The notes: a model not told the origin generated them from the letters alone. 17,984 nt of DNA from JAAYJR01 sp964563975 (GCA_964563975.1 CAZLZJ010000047.1:1-17984); one strand, 5' to 3'; positions 1 through 9,184 are shown, counted from the first letter of the stretch. Program-made: numbers and translations.

Positions 1-2414
1 CCTCCCCAATGGCCTGCACCTGCCAGGTATTTTTGATTTAAAATATTTTTGCCGAAAAGGCTGAATGAAATTTTGGGATCTGACAATGATACTCCTGCAT
101 TCAGGTTAAGTAATCCATAACCATTTTGCCATAATCCGGAGGAGTTATTCTCTGTAAACCAGAATTGAGACCTGTAACTATAACCGGGAACAACAATTAG
201 CTTCACCTTTTTGGTGATATCCGCCTGCCCTTTTATTCCGGCCACAAAACTATGTTCGGGAGAAAAAGCAAACCGCTTACCTGCATATTTATAATCCAGC
301 CCGTTTACACCTGTTGAGTCAAACTGAGATAATATCCATGAATAATTGCCAAAAATTTCCAACCCTTTTAGCAGTGCAGCCTTGATACCCGTATCTGCAC
401 CGTAAGATATTGCCATGCCTTCACCATCAAACAGCCCCTCACCTGCTGCAGCTTGCCGGTTAACGGTTTTAACAGCCTCATGAATGCGGTAAAATCCGGT
501 TACATCCCAAAAAAGCCTTCCCGAAAGCGACAGCTTCCAACCTGCTTCCAAACCTTTAATTTTTTCACCTTTTATTAGCTGCTGCCTCCCATCCCGGGAA
601 AACTGAAGCAATTGAGGTTTTTTATCATAAGCGGCATTGGCAAAAAAATTGAATTTTTCATTCAACCGGTATATCAATCCGGCTTGTCCTGTAATTATCA
701 AACTGTTATTGCCAAAAACCTGTTCTTCAGCCGGTTTATATAACAAATTGGGAAATGCGCCTGTATAGTTTCCCAAAAATGAAGGTTCCCCGCCGGAATA
801 TTCGGACTCATGCCGTAACTTTAACATTTCATATGATGCCCTTATGCCGCCGGTAAAAAATATCCTGTTGCCAAGCTGATGTGTGAAGTGAAGAAAACCC
901 TGCAACAACCTTGCTCTCCTTTCAACAGAGTAGCGCTCACTATGATCCCCCGACAATTTAAAAGTACGGGACGGATCAGAATCAAGGGGGTGCGGATTAA
1001 CAGGAAAACGGTTATCCCATGGCATCAAAAAGTTACCGGGAAAATCAATAATATCCATTATCAGCCTGTCGTTTGAAAAAAAGCTGTTTGAGTTACTGTT
1101 CACTGCCCCCTGGTAACTAATACCATAAGAGCCGTTATTTCTGCTTTTCCGGGAAAAATTATATCTCAATTCCTGGTAAAAAATATTAACATCTCCCTGC
1201 CCGTTAATATGCAGCGCAGGTAAAAATGTGCCATCCGCATCCCAAATATCAAAAGTTCTGCTTTTTCTGTAAGAGCTGACCGATGTCCAGTATCTGTTCT
1301 CATCACGAAAAATACGATATACAACCGAGGCATCCGACTGCTCCTGCTGAAACCCTTTATCCCCGGTTCCATCTAAAGACATCTTATTATCAAAAAAATC
1401 TCCTTCACCGCTATTGTCTGCTACCCATCGATTGGCCATTGCCATTCCGGGTTGTTCTTTTTTTAAATAGCCGGCCGTAATATTTAACTTATGGTTATAA
1501 AAAGGCAACAATTCAACAGAAACCCTCCCCCCTGCAGCACTTTTCCCGCCCAGTGTTCCTCCAAAACTGTTTTCAACAAACCCGTCACGTACTTTATAAA
1601 TACCGGATGTCCTTATATAAAGTCTCTCTTTAATTGCAGGTATATTGATATTTCCTTCGATCTCCTTATAAGAAAAATTACCTCCGCCGGCAGTAATTGA
1701 GCCTTTAAAATCATTTTCAGGCTTTTTGGCAACCACATTAATTACACCTCCGGCAGCACTGCTTCCATATAAAACACTTTGAGAACCTTTTACCAATTCA
1801 ATCCTTTCAATATCAAACAGATCAAATAACCCTCCGCTGTAATATCCCGCCGGAATGCCATCTGTCAATAATAACAAAGAGGGGGGAGCAGCCGTAAATC
1901 CGGGAATATAGCCTGCCATATCTTCAATATCGGAGATATTTAACATATCAGCAAGTGCACGTGATAATGAGGTTACTGCAGCGGGAATATCCTGAATATG
2001 TTGTTCCCTTTTTTGAGTTCCCGATATAAGCGGCCCGATATGTGCAGGATCAAGATCAAGTGCAACATAATGAGTGTTCTGCCCCTCCTGCAAGTGGTAA
2101 TCGATGGTTTTTGTACGAAAGCCGGTATATGAAAACTTAATCCTCAGCATCTCCGGCGGAAGATTGGTCAAAATAAAAAGTCCTTCTTCATTTGTATGAA
2201 CTTTCCTTTTCATTCCTTCAATTTCCACACTGACACCACAAAGAGGATTCCTGTTTATATCTCTGACCCTTCCCCTGAATACTGCTTCAGGCATTAATTC
2301 AGTTATCTCTTCCACGTCACGGTACTTCCTTTTAACACGGCCTCTTTTTTTTGGCTGCCCCGACAACCCGGCAACAATTGAAAACAACAAAAAAATCGTT
2401 AAAGCAGTTCTCAT
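1..2414 (-). CDS. TonB-dependent outer-membrane receptor, 3' end beyond the window
   Basis: The frame is open without a stop from the ATG at 2414 to the left edge (804 codons). It ends in a typical penultimate-strand motif (SLFGKNILNQKYL), so probably only about 20-40 residues are missing. Residues 1-20 form a signal peptide (MRTALTIFLLLFSIVAGLSG). A very basic stretch follows (residues 23-33). About 46-125 is a CarboxypepD_reg-like domain (FRGRVRDINRNPLCGVSVEI). About 130-232 is the plug (QDIPAAVTSLS, then DIERIELVKGSQSVLYGSSA and GGVINVVAKKP), and the rest is an aromatic-rich 22-strand-type barrel. Such receptors import ferric siderophores, haem, vitamin B12 or other ligands across the outer membrane using TonB energy. 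The QDIPxxVTxLS style resembles iron-complex receptors, but the ligand cannot be named from sequence. There is no SusD-like partner in view. The plug lacks its usual RG-containing segment (see findings). Confidence in the family is high; in the substrate, low. Confidence 0.93.
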   Translation of the reverse strand, partial: MRTALTIFLLFSIVAGLSGQPKKRGRVKRKYRDVEEITELMPEAVFRGRVRDINRNPLCGVSVEIEGMKRKVHTNEEGLFILTNLPPEMLRIKFSYTGFRTKTIDYHLQEGQNTHYVALDLDPAHIGPLISGTQKREQHIQDIPAAVTSLSRALADMLNISDIEDMAGYIPGFTAAPPSLLLLTDGIPAGYYSGGLFDLFDIERIELVKGSQSVLYGSSAAGGVINVVAKKPENDFKGSITAGGGNFSYKEIEGNINIPAIKERLYIRTSGIYKVRDGFVENSFGGTLGGKSAAGGRVSVELLPFYNHKLNITAGYLKKEQPGMAMANRWVADNSGEGDFFDNKMSLDGTGDKGFQQEQSDASVVYRIFRDENRYWTSVSSYRKSRTFDIWDADGTFLPALHINGQGDVNIFYQELRYNFSRKSRNNGSYGISYQGAVNSNSNSFFSNDRLIMDIIDFPGNFLMPWDNRFPVNPHPLDSDPSRTFKLSGDHSERYSVERRARLLQGFLHFTHQLGNRIFFTGGIRASYEMLKLRHESEYSGGEPSFLGNYTGAFPNLLYKPAEEQVFGNNSLIITGQAGLIYRLNEKFNFFANAAYDKKPQLLQFSRDGRQQLIKGEKIKGLEAGWKLSLSGRLFWDVTGFYRIHEAVKTVNRQAAAGEGLFDGEGMAISYGADTGIKAALLKGLEIFGNYSWILSQFDSTGVNGLDYKYAGKRFAFSPEHSFVAGIKGQADITKKVKLIVVPGYSYRSQFWFTENNSSGLWQNGYGLLNLNAGVSLSDPKISFSLFGKNILNQKYLAGAGHWG

Positions 2415-2567
2415 AATTAATATCTGTTTACTCTGTTTAACGAAAAAAAATGAAAAATATTTATTTGCCGGATTTCTTTTGTTTCAATTGTCACTGTCAG
2501 GTAAAATCACAATATAGAGAAAGCACTTTTTTAACCTGTTTTTTAACCCATACCTACAATCATTTTT

Positions 2568-2575
2568 TATCTTTG
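2568..2575 (+). promoter_or_regulatory. Putative Bacteroidota -7 box for leuS
   Basis: TATCTTTG matches the TAnnTTTG -7 consensus of the Bacteroidota primary sigma factor. It lies 37 bases before the leuS start, giving a predicted leader of about 30 bases. No clear TTTG at -33 is visible with the usual spacing; that region is T-rich. Only this element was recognised in the 198-base divergent gap 2415-2612; no equally good box was found for the receptor gene. Confidence 0.45.
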
Positions 2576-2612
2576 CCCGATTAGAACCGGAATTACAAGT
2601 AATAGCATAAAA

Positions 2613-5264
2613 ATGGAATATAATTTCATGGAAATAGAACCCAGATGGCAGAAATACTGGGAAGAGAATAAAACATTCAAAACAGTTGACGATTTTACAA
2701 AAGAAAAATATTATGTCCTTGATATGTTTCCTTATCCGTCGGGTGCCGGCCTTCATGTTGGCCACCCTGAAGGCTACACTGCCACAGATATAGTAAGCAG
2801 ATATAAAAGGATGAAAGGATATAACGTGCTTCACCCTATGGGTTATGATGCTTTTGGGCTGCCGGCCGAACAATATGCAATAGAAACCGGCACACATCCG
2901 GCAGAAACGACAAACAATAATTGTGACAATTTCAGGAGACAAATTAAATCGATCGGGCTTAGTTATGATTGGGACCGTGAAATAAATACAACCGATCCGC
3001 ACTATTTCAAATGGACACAATGGATATTTAAACAGTTATATAATACATGGTTCGATGAAATTTCCAATAAGGGACGTCCCATATCTGATCTGAAAATTCC
3101 TGAAAAAGTTATAAAACGCGGTAAAGATGCCGTTAACCGGTATATTGCAGATAAAAGGCTTGCTTATTATGATAATGCGCAGGTTTGGTGGTGTGAAGCA
3201 TGTAAAACAGTATGTGCTAATGAAGAGGTTCTCACTGACGGTTCACATGAAAAATGCGGACACCCGGTGACCAGAAAAAACCTTAAGCAGTGGCTTTTAA
3301 GAATACCGTTATATGCAGAGCGCCTATTGCAGGGACTTGAAGAGCTCGATTGGCCTGCAGGAATTATCGACATGCAAAAAAACTGGATTGGCAAGTCCAC
3401 AGGGGCTGAAGTAAATTTCCCCATTGAAGGCCTTAATGAAAAACTACCTGTTTATACTACCAGGCCGGATACTCTTTTTGGTGCAACATATATGGTAATT
3501 GCGCCGGAACACAAGCTGGCTGAAAAAATTACAATAGCTGAAAAAAAAGAAGAGGTAAAACAATATATTCAAAAGGCAGCTCTTAAATCCGACCTTGACC
3601 GCACTGATTTAGCCAAAGAAAAAACAGGTGTTTTTACCGGCAGATATGCTGTTAATCCCGTAAATAATGAATTGATCCCGGTGTGGATTGCAGATTATGT
3701 GCTTACGGGATATGGCACCGGGGCTATTATGGCTGTTCCGGCACACGATACAAGAGACTTTGAATTTGCACAACAATTTAACCTTCCGGTAGTTTGTATC
3801 CTTGATCCAAAAGATGCAACAGATCGTGAAGAGGTGCTGAAAGGGTTGAAATGCTGGACTGAAGACGGAGAGTATATTAATTCGGCAAATAATAAAACAG
3901 GATTGGATATTAATGGATTAAACAGAGCCGCAGGGATCCGGAAAACAACAGAATGGCTTGAGGCTCACGGCTTAGGCAAAGCAGCCGTTAATTATAAAAT
4001 GCGCGACTGGCTTTTTAGCCGTCAAAGATACTGGGGAGAGCCATTTCCTGTCATACACTGGGAAGATGGAGAGATATCCCTGCTTGACGACAAAGAACTT
4101 CCGCTGCTTCTTCCCAATCTGGAAAAGTATACCCCCGGTGATTCGGGAGAATCACCCCTTGCCAATGCCATTGAATGGTTGCAGATAACTGATAAAAATG
4201 GCCGCAAAGGGCGCCGCGAAACAAATACGATGCCCCAGTGGGCAGGATCATGCTGGTATTATCTCAGATATATTGATCCCCTTAACGACCGGATGCCATT
4301 TGATCCGGATAAAGAAAAATACTGGATGCCTGTTGATCTCTATATAGGCGGTGCCGAACATGCGGTGCTCCACCTGCTTTACTCCAGGTTCTGGCATAAA
4401 GTACTTTATGATTTAGGTATTGTGTCTACTGATGAACCCTTCAAAAAACTGTTCAACCAGGGCATGATACTTGCTTATGCCTATGAAACCGCCACCGGTG
4501 CAAAAGTTACATCTGACTTGGTTGAAGATCGGGATGGAAAATTTTTTCATATACAAACGGGGGAGGAGCTTAAACAAACAGTGGCAAAAATGTCAAAGTC
4601 ACTTAAAAATGTGGTAAACCCTGACGATATAATCGAGCGTTACGGAGCTGACTCACTACGCTTGTATGAAATGTTCATGGGGCCGTTGGACGAACGAAAA
4701 CCATGGTCAGAAACAGGAGTTAAAGGTGTGTTCAACTTCCTGAATCGTGTATTCAGGTTCTTTGGCAATCTTGAAAATATAACAAAAGAAGAAGAAAACG
4801 GTGAAGTAAAAAAAGTACTTCATCAAACTATAAAAAAAGTTGAATCTGATATTGAAAATCTTAAATTCAACACTGCAATTTCTGCATTAATGATTTTTAA
4901 CAATACCGCAATTAAGCAGGGTAAGGTATCAATAAAAACCTCCGAAATTTTTGCAAAACTTCTGTCACCCTTTGCCCCTCATCTAAGTGAGGAGTTGTGG
5001 TCCCTTTACGGTCATCAAAAAACAATTGCTTACGAACCGTGGCCTGAAGCAGATGAAAACCTTCTCAAGGAAGAGAGCTTTGAATATCCTGTTTCATTTA
5101 ACGGGAAGATGCGCTTTAAAATTGAACTGCCCATTGACATAGACATAGATGAGGTCAAAAAAATCATACTTTCAGATGAAAGAGCAAAGAGATGGATTAA
5201 AGAAAAAACTATACATAAATTTATTTTTATACCAAAAAAGATCATTAATATTGCTATAAAATAG
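2613..5264 (+). CDS. leuS: Leucyl-tRNA synthetase
   Basis: Cytoplasmic class I aminoacyl-tRNA synthetase that charges tRNA-Leu with leucine, 883 residues. The Rossmann catalytic core shows the HIGH signature as HVGH (residues 48-51, within PYPSGAGLHVGH) and KMSKS at 659-663. The inserted CP1 editing domain carries the Thr-rich motif TTRPDTLFGATY (about 282-293) and YGTGAIMAVPAHDTRD (about 367-382), which includes the conserved editing Asp. A zinc-type module with Cys residues at 194, 197, 201 and 215 precedes CP1. The catalytic domain resumes with MRDWLFSRQRYWGEPFP, followed by the anticodon-binding helices and a C-terminal domain ending in the family's K-x-I-N-I tail. The start MEYNF is typical of Bacteroidota LeuRS, and no better upstream start exists. 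Length is slightly above E. coli's 860. It is cotranscribed with the SIMPL gene, which begins 4 bases after its stop. Confidence 0.98.
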   Translation: MEYNFMEIEPRWQKYWEENKTFKTVDDFTKEKYYVLDMFPYPSGAGLHVGHPEGYTATDIVSRYKRMKGYNVLHPMGYDAFGLPAEQYAIETGTHPAETTNNNCDNFRRQIKSIGLSYDWDREINTTDPHYFKWTQWIFKQLYNTWFDEISNKGRPISDLKIPEKVIKRGKDAVNRYIADKRLAYYDNAQVWWCEACKTVCANEEVLTDGSHEKCGHPVTRKNLKQWLLRIPLYAERLLQGLEELDWPAGIIDMQKNWIGKSTGAEVNFPIEGLNEKLPVYTTRPDTLFGATYMVIAPEHKLAEKITIAEKKEEVKQYIQKAALKSDLDRTDLAKEKTGVFTGRYAVNPVNNELIPVWIADYVLTGYGTGAIMAVPAHDTRDFEFAQQFNLPVVCILDPKDATDREEVLKGLKCWTEDGEYINSANNKTGLDINGLNRAAGIRKTTEWLEAHGLGKAAVNYKMRDWLFSRQRYWGEPFPVIHWEDGEISLLDDKELPLLLPNLEKYTPGDSGESPLANAIEWLQITDKNGRKGRRETNTMPQWAGSCWYYLRYIDPLNDRMPFDPDKEKYWMPVDLYIGGAEHAVLHLLYSRFWHKVLYDLGIVSTDEPFKKLFNQGMILAYAYETATGAKVTSDLVEDRDGKFFHIQTGEELKQTVAKMSKSLKNVVNPDDIIERYGADSLRLYEMFMGPLDERKPWSETGVKGVFNFLNRVFRFFGNLENITKEEENGEVKKVLHQTIKKVESDIENLKFNTAISALMIFNNTAIKQGKVSIKTSEIFAKLLSPFAPHLSEELWSLYGHQKTIAYEPWPEADENLLKEESFEYPVSFNGKMRFKIELPIDIDIDEVKKIILSDERAKRWIKEKTIHKFIFIPKKIINIAIK

Positions 5265-5268
5265 AGAG

Positions 5269-5970
5269 ATGAAAAATTCATGGGCATTTATACTGGGGAT
5301 CTCAATAATTATTGCTTTCAGCATATTTGGATGGTGCTTTGTCCAATCAAGAGAGGTACAACAAACAGTAAAGGTAGTAGGATACGGAACCAGGGAATTT
5401 GACAGCAATATAGTCAAGTGGTCGGTCAGCCTTTCCGAACGGGTCTCCTTAAACGGCATCCGTGAAGGTTATATTACCATGGCTGAGAAACTTGAAGAGT
5501 TTCAAAAACTTTGGGAGCAAACAGCTATTCAATCGTCTGAATTTAAAGTTTTCCCGATTAACGTGAATCGCGAATATGGTCAGAATGGACATATCGGTTA
5601 TACCCTTGATCAGCGGGTTTATATTGTGTCGAATGAAATAGAAAAAGTTGAAAACCTGGCAATTGATCCAAAACTTTTTGTCCAAAGCGGGTTAACTTTT
5701 GACAATTCCACAATGGAATTTTACAGCAGTGAGATTGAAGAGATAAAAAAACAGCTGCTGGGAGATGCTACAAAAAACGCTTTTGAGAGGGCAGAAGAGA
5801 TTGTTTCACCAACTAAAATGAAAGTCGACAAACTTATATCTGCAAGAGCGGGTGTTTTTCAAATAACTGAACCCTATTCCACTGAAGTTGCAGGATATGG
5901 AATTCATAATACAAGCTCACCCAAAAAAAATATCAAAGTTACCGTATCAGCTGAGTTTACCTTAAAATAA
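5269..5970 (+). CDS. SIMPL domain (DUF541) membrane-anchored protein
   Basis: A 233-residue protein with one N-terminal transmembrane segment or uncleaved signal (about residues 5-25, WAFILGISIIIAFSIFGWCF). A SIMPL/DUF541 fold follows: the opening strand QTVKVVGYGTREFDSNIVKW, a middle YTLDQRVYIVSN, the helix containing LLGDATKNAFERAEEIV, and the closing KKNIKVTVSAEFTLK. SIMPL proteins are mostly periplasmic or surface proteins of uncertain function; members include BP26/OMP28 of Brucella and the YggE group linked to oxidative stress. The start overlaps a purine-rich AGAGAG just after the leuS stop, which suggests translational coupling. The 3' end faces mltD with 7 bases between stop codons, so the transcripts probably overlap. 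Family assignment is firm; the role is unknown. Confidence 0.9.
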   Translation: MKNSWAFILGISIIIAFSIFGWCFVQSREVQQTVKVVGYGTREFDSNIVKWSVSLSERVSLNGIREGYITMAEKLEEFQKLWEQTAIQSSEFKVFPINVNREYGQNGHIGYTLDQRVYIVSNEIEKVENLAIDPKLFVQSGLTFDNSTMEFYSSEIEEIKKQLLGDATKNAFERAEEIVSPTKMKVDKLISARAGVFQITEPYSTEVAGYGIHNTSSPKKNIKVTVSAEFTLK

Positions 5971-5977
5971 TTTTTTA

Positions 5978-7633
5978 TCAGATATTTTGTTTTGCCCTGA
6001 TTTTCAATCTCTGCCCGACAGATAAACTCGAACGATGGTTTAAGTTGTTTAGCTTCAGAATATCTTCGGGAGATATGCCTGTATATTTACCGGCAATTCC
6101 CCAAACCGTATCCCCGCTTTTTACAATATAATATTCGTAGTTCGGGTCAAACTTTTCAACTTCGGGTTTTTTACCTGCTACTGTTTCTGAAGTTTTCCCA
6201 ATCATAGCCTGCTTCTGTGCAAAAGTCATGGTATTTACCTTTTCATACTTCTCCTTTTTATCCTCCGGAACATATACTATCAGCTTTTGCCCTGCCCTTA
6301 TGAGATTGCGGTGGATATTATTCCAGTATCTCAAATCTGCCGCTCTTACATTAAACCAGGATGATATATACCCTATATTGTCGCCCGTCTTTATGATGTA
6401 AGTTATTCCGGCTTTCCCTTTAATATCTGCAGGAATAAAATCAGATGCGGAAAGAGTGGCAGGATTGGCAAGAGAATTATCCGGGAAATATTTATCCCGC
6501 TTATGTGCAAAAATAAGTGTGTCGTTGGAAATAAATTCAAAAATTTTTGATTCCGGTAAAATTAAAGGATAAGATTTATCCGGTTTGGCAGGAATGACAT
6601 CTCTTCGGTACATCGGATTTAATGACCTGAGCTGCTCTTTTTCAATATTGAGAAATTCAGACACCTGGTCGAAATGCAGGTAATCATTCACCATAACTGT
6701 ATCTGTAATAAACGGCACATCGGGTAACAGGGGAAAAAGATTATGCTCTTTATAATAATTCATGACATACGATGCAGCAATAAATGCAGGTACAAATTCG
6801 CGGGTTTCACGGGGTAAAAAATAGTAAATATCCCAATAGTTAACTTTATTGCCGCACCTGCCAACAGCCCGGTTAACATTACCCGGACCACAGTTATACG
6901 CTGCAATTGTCAGATGCCAGTCACCATAAACATCATACAGCTGCTTTAAATACCTGACTGCCGCTTCTGTTGATTTCAGAGGGTCGCTTCTTTCATCAAT
7001 AAAACTGGTAATCTCCAGATTATATTGTCTGCCTGTCTGGTACATAAACTGCCAAAGCCCGTTTGCACCTGCCCGCGACCGGGCTTTGGGGTTCAGGGCT
7101 GATTCAATAACAGGAAGATATCTAAGCTCAAGAGGCATTTCATATTTATCAAGCACCTCCTCAAAAACAGGAAAATAGTAACCGGAAAGCCCAAGCATTA
7201 TCTCAACCAAACTGCGCTTTTTTTCGGTATACATCCTAATGAAGCTCTTTACCAATTTATTGTACGACAATGGTATTACCTGCTGTATAGCCTGTAATCG
7301 CAATATATAAACAGAGTCGGGCAAATCGGATGGAAAATTGTATACACCCCTGTTGGTTGAATCCGGATGAAACAGATGCTTAATATACCAGGTATTTGCA
7401 AGACTGTCCATCTTATCGATGAAAATCTGATCGGGCTTTTCATCTGTGAACCCTGCTTCATCAATTAGCAGGGTATCGATATAGGCCACAGTATCAAGAG
7501 TTAATTTCACAACTTCATTCTCTTCGTAACCGGCAACTTCATTGCCAATATTCTGCAGTTCCTGTGAAGCTAATCCTGAAACTTTAAATACAAAAAGTGT
7601 TGCTATTAAAAATCCCGGGATACTTTTCTGCAT
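5978..7633 (-). CDS. mltD: MltD-like membrane-bound lytic murein transglycosylase with LysM repeats
   Basis: A 551-residue exported enzyme predicted to cleave the MurNAc-GlcNAc linkage of peptidoglycan, forming 1,6-anhydroMurNAc. Residues 1-23 form a signal peptide (MQKSIPGFLIATLFVFKVSG). The SLT domain spans about 155-300. Its catalytic Glu is E177 in LPVIESALNPKARS, followed by GANGLWQFM and the family 1D signature AAYNCGPGNVNRAV. A degenerate LysM-like segment lies at about 316-360. Two clear LysM domains follow, at about 411-455 (YIIKTGDNIGYISSWFNV) and 501-546 (YYIVKSGDTVWGIAGKYTGI), which should bind glycan. There is no lipobox cysteine after the signal, so it is not evidently a lipoprotein, unlike E. 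coli MltD. It starts 3 bases after the DUF5683 stop and is last in the parAB operon. Confidence 0.93.
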   Translation of the reverse strand: MQKSIPGFLIATLFVFKVSGLASQELQNIGNEVAGYEENEVVKLTLDTVAYIDTLLIDEAGFTDEKPDQIFIDKMDSLANTWYIKHLFHPDSTNRGVYNFPSDLPDSVYILRLQAIQQVIPLSYNKLVKSFIRMYTEKKRSLVEIMLGLSGYYFPVFEEVLDKYEMPLELRYLPVIESALNPKARSRAGANGLWQFMYQTGRQYNLEITSFIDERSDPLKSTEAAVRYLKQLYDVYGDWHLTIAAYNCGPGNVNRAVGRCGNKVNYWDIYYFLPRETREFVPAFIAASYVMNYYKEHNLFPLLPDVPFITDTVMVNDYLHFDQVSEFLNIEKEQLRSLNPMYRRDVIPAKPDKSYPLILPESKIFEFISNDTLIFAHKRDKYFPDNSLANPATLSASDFIPADIKGKAGITYIIKTGDNIGYISSWFNVRAADLRYWNNIHRNLIRAGQKLIVYVPEDKKEKYEKVNTMTFAQKQAMIGKTSETVAGKKPEVEKFDPNYEYYIVKSGDTVWGIAGKYTGISPEDILKLNNLNHRSSLSVGQRLKIRAKQNI

Positions 7634-7636
7634 ATA

Positions 7637-8251
7637 TTAAAAATTAAAAGTGAAATTTACACAGTAATAATAACCATTATTAATATTAACCATTTCAGGA
7701 CTCCACTGCAAGGTTAAATCATCGCTTATATCAAAATCAAACAGATGCGCATCTACACTTGCATCAATTATATTCAAGCCATAAAACCCCACCATGCTTA
7801 TTATCAACAAATCCCTGTTTCTCCTGTAGTAGTCTTTCCGTTTTATAAGCCCGTCTTTAAAGTTCGAAAAATGGGTAGGGTTATCCAGGTCATAATATTT
7901 AAGAGCTTCAATTTTTTCATAGATCCTCGTTTCAGGGTCATCGTCAACCAGATGGCGGTAAGCAATCTTATTAAACCGGTACTTGTCGTTATTCCAGCTG
8001 ATAAAGTACCCTATTGTTCCGAAGCCGATATATATCACCGGTATTTTCCAATATTTCTTATTATATGCCTGCCCCAGCCCCGGTAATATTGCAGAATATA
8101 TAGTAGCCTTCTTAGGTGAATGTAACTCTTCCGAAATAACATCTGCAGTCAGTAGTGAATCCGGTTCCTGTTGCCCGGCACGAAGGCCGGATACCGGCAA
8201 CAGCAGGAGGATCAACAAGATACTATTTGTAACCAAACTCCTGAAATTCAC
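7637..8251 (-). CDS. DUF5683 domain protein of the parAB operon
   Basis: A 204-residue protein with an N-terminal signal or anchor (about residues 5-26, SLVTNSILLILLLLPVSGLRA). A conserved core follows, with SAILPGLGQAYNKKYWKIP (53-71) leading into a hydrophobic segment (72-86) and a second one, LLIISMVGFYGLNIIDASVDAHLFDFDIS. The C-terminus (YYYCVNFTFNF) is barrel-strand-like. These are hallmarks of DUF5683, a Bacteroidota envelope family of unknown function commonly found next to parB and a lytic transglycosylase. The gene sits 60 bases downstream of parB and 3 bases upstream of mltD, so it is likely cotranscribed with both. It is probably an inner- or outer-membrane protein; no enzyme motif is visible. 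Confidence 0.85.
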   Translation of the reverse strand: MNFRSLVTNSILLILLLLPVSGLRAGQQEPDSLLTADVISEELHSPKKATIYSAILPGLGQAYNKKYWKIPVIYIGFGTIGYFISWNNDKYRFNKIAYRHLVDDDPETRIYEKIEALKYYDLDNPTHFSNFKDGLIKRKDYYRRNRDLLIISMVGFYGLNIIDASVDAHLFDFDISDDLTLQWSPEMVNINNGYYYCVNFTFNF

Positions 8252-8311
8252 ACATTCAAATTTTGTTTAAAAATAAAACTTTTGTCCATCCGTAAAGCCG
8301 GCTTAATTATT

Positions 8312-9181
8312 TTATTTCCTGTTTTCAAAAATTTTAACAATTTTTTCCAGGTCACTTTCTGATTTAAAAGGTATGATAACTTTTCCCCTGCCCTTATCGT
8401 TTGTCATAATCCTTACTTTTCTTCCAAGCAATTCTCCCAACTCTCCTTTATAAATTCTAAACTGCTCGGGAAGTTCATCTTTTTTCTGTTTTTCCACTTT
8501 TGCCGGCTCCTTCTCTGCCAGGTTACGGGCAATCTCTTCAACCTTTCTGACAGAGTATCCATATTCTATGATCTCTTTGCAAATCATCTCCTGAATATCT
8601 TCATCCTGAATATTTATTATTGCCCTGGCATGACCCATTGAAATTTCTTTTTCCCTCAAATATTTCTGAATAATGGCAGGAAGTTTTAAAAGTCTGAGGT
8701 AATTGGTAATGGTCGAGCGGTTTTTTCCCATCCTGCTGCTAAGGTACTGCTGTGTATAGTTACATTCATCAATAAGCCGCTGGTAGCTAAGAGCAATCTC
8801 AATCGGATCAAGGTCTTCCCTTTGAATATTTTCCACTAATGCCATCTCTAACATACCATCATCCTTAGCTTCACGGATATATGCCGGTATTGATTCAAGC
8901 CCTGCCTTAATGGCTGCCCGGCATCGTCTCTCACCAACAATTATCTGGTAACGGCCATCATCTGCTTTTCTTAATGTAACAGGCTGAATCAACCCAATTT
9001 CACTAATAGAAACAGCAAGTTCTTCCAAAGCTTCCTCATCAAAATTTGATCTTGGCTGAAAAGGATTGGACTCAATCAGATCCAGGCTGATTTCACTAAT
9101 CCTTGCCTGCTTGAATTTTTCGGCATCATCAATTAATGCCCCTAATCCTCTTCCAAGTGCATTTCTTTTTCCCATTGCCAA
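8312..9181 (-). CDS. parB: ParB/Spo0J chromosome-partitioning protein
   Basis: A 289-residue centromere-binding CTPase of the ParABS system. It loads at parS sites, spreads as a clamp and stimulates ParA. The N-terminus ALGRGLGALI (residues 8-17) is the usual ParA-interaction patch. Next come the ParB/Srx core with NPFQPR (39-44), the nucleotide-binding GERRCRAA (83-90) and ENIQREDLDPIE (117-128). The helix-turn-helix region is about 141-170 (TQQYLSSRMGKNRSTITNYL), and the C-terminal dimerisation segment is rich in charged residues. Translation may start at M1 or at M3 (9175); M3 gives the more typical MGKRNALGRGLG. It begins 3 bases after the parA stop. No consensus parS was found in the window. 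Confidence 0.97.
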   Translation of the reverse strand: MAMGKRNALGRGLGALIDDAEKFKQARISEISLDLIESNPFQPRSNFDEEALEELAVSISEIGLIQPVTLRKADDGRYQIIVGERRCRAAIKAGLESIPAYIREAKDDGMLEMALVENIQREDLDPIEIALSYQRLIDECNYTQQYLSSRMGKNRSTITNYLRLLKLPAIIQKYLREKEISMGHARAIINIQDEDIQEMICKEIIEYGYSVRKVEEIARNLAEKEPAKVEKQKKDELPEQFRIYKGELGELLGRKVRIMTNDKGRGKVIIPFKSESDLEKIVKIFENRK

Positions 9182-9184
9182 TTT

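Noticed and set aside
1958..1975. CACGTG-centred sequence resembling a parS site
   Set aside because: Only about 10 of 16 positions fit the TGTTNCACGTGAAACA consensus, and it lies within the TonB receptor gene; the receptor coding sequence explains it.
2484..3020. 178-codon open frame on the minus strand overlapping the start of leuS
   Set aside because: It lies opposite the well-conserved N-terminus of LeuRS, its translation is Cys/Ile/Phe-rich without domain character, and leuS explains the region.
5971..6002. ATCAG/CTGAT inverted repeat between the SIMPL and mltD stops as a bidirectional terminator
   Set aside because: A 5-base stem with a 15-base loop is too weak, and one arm lies in mltD codons.
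7745..8086. 113-codon plus-strand frame
   Set aside because: Antisense to the conserved DUF5683 gene; no recognisable domain or plausible upstream signal.
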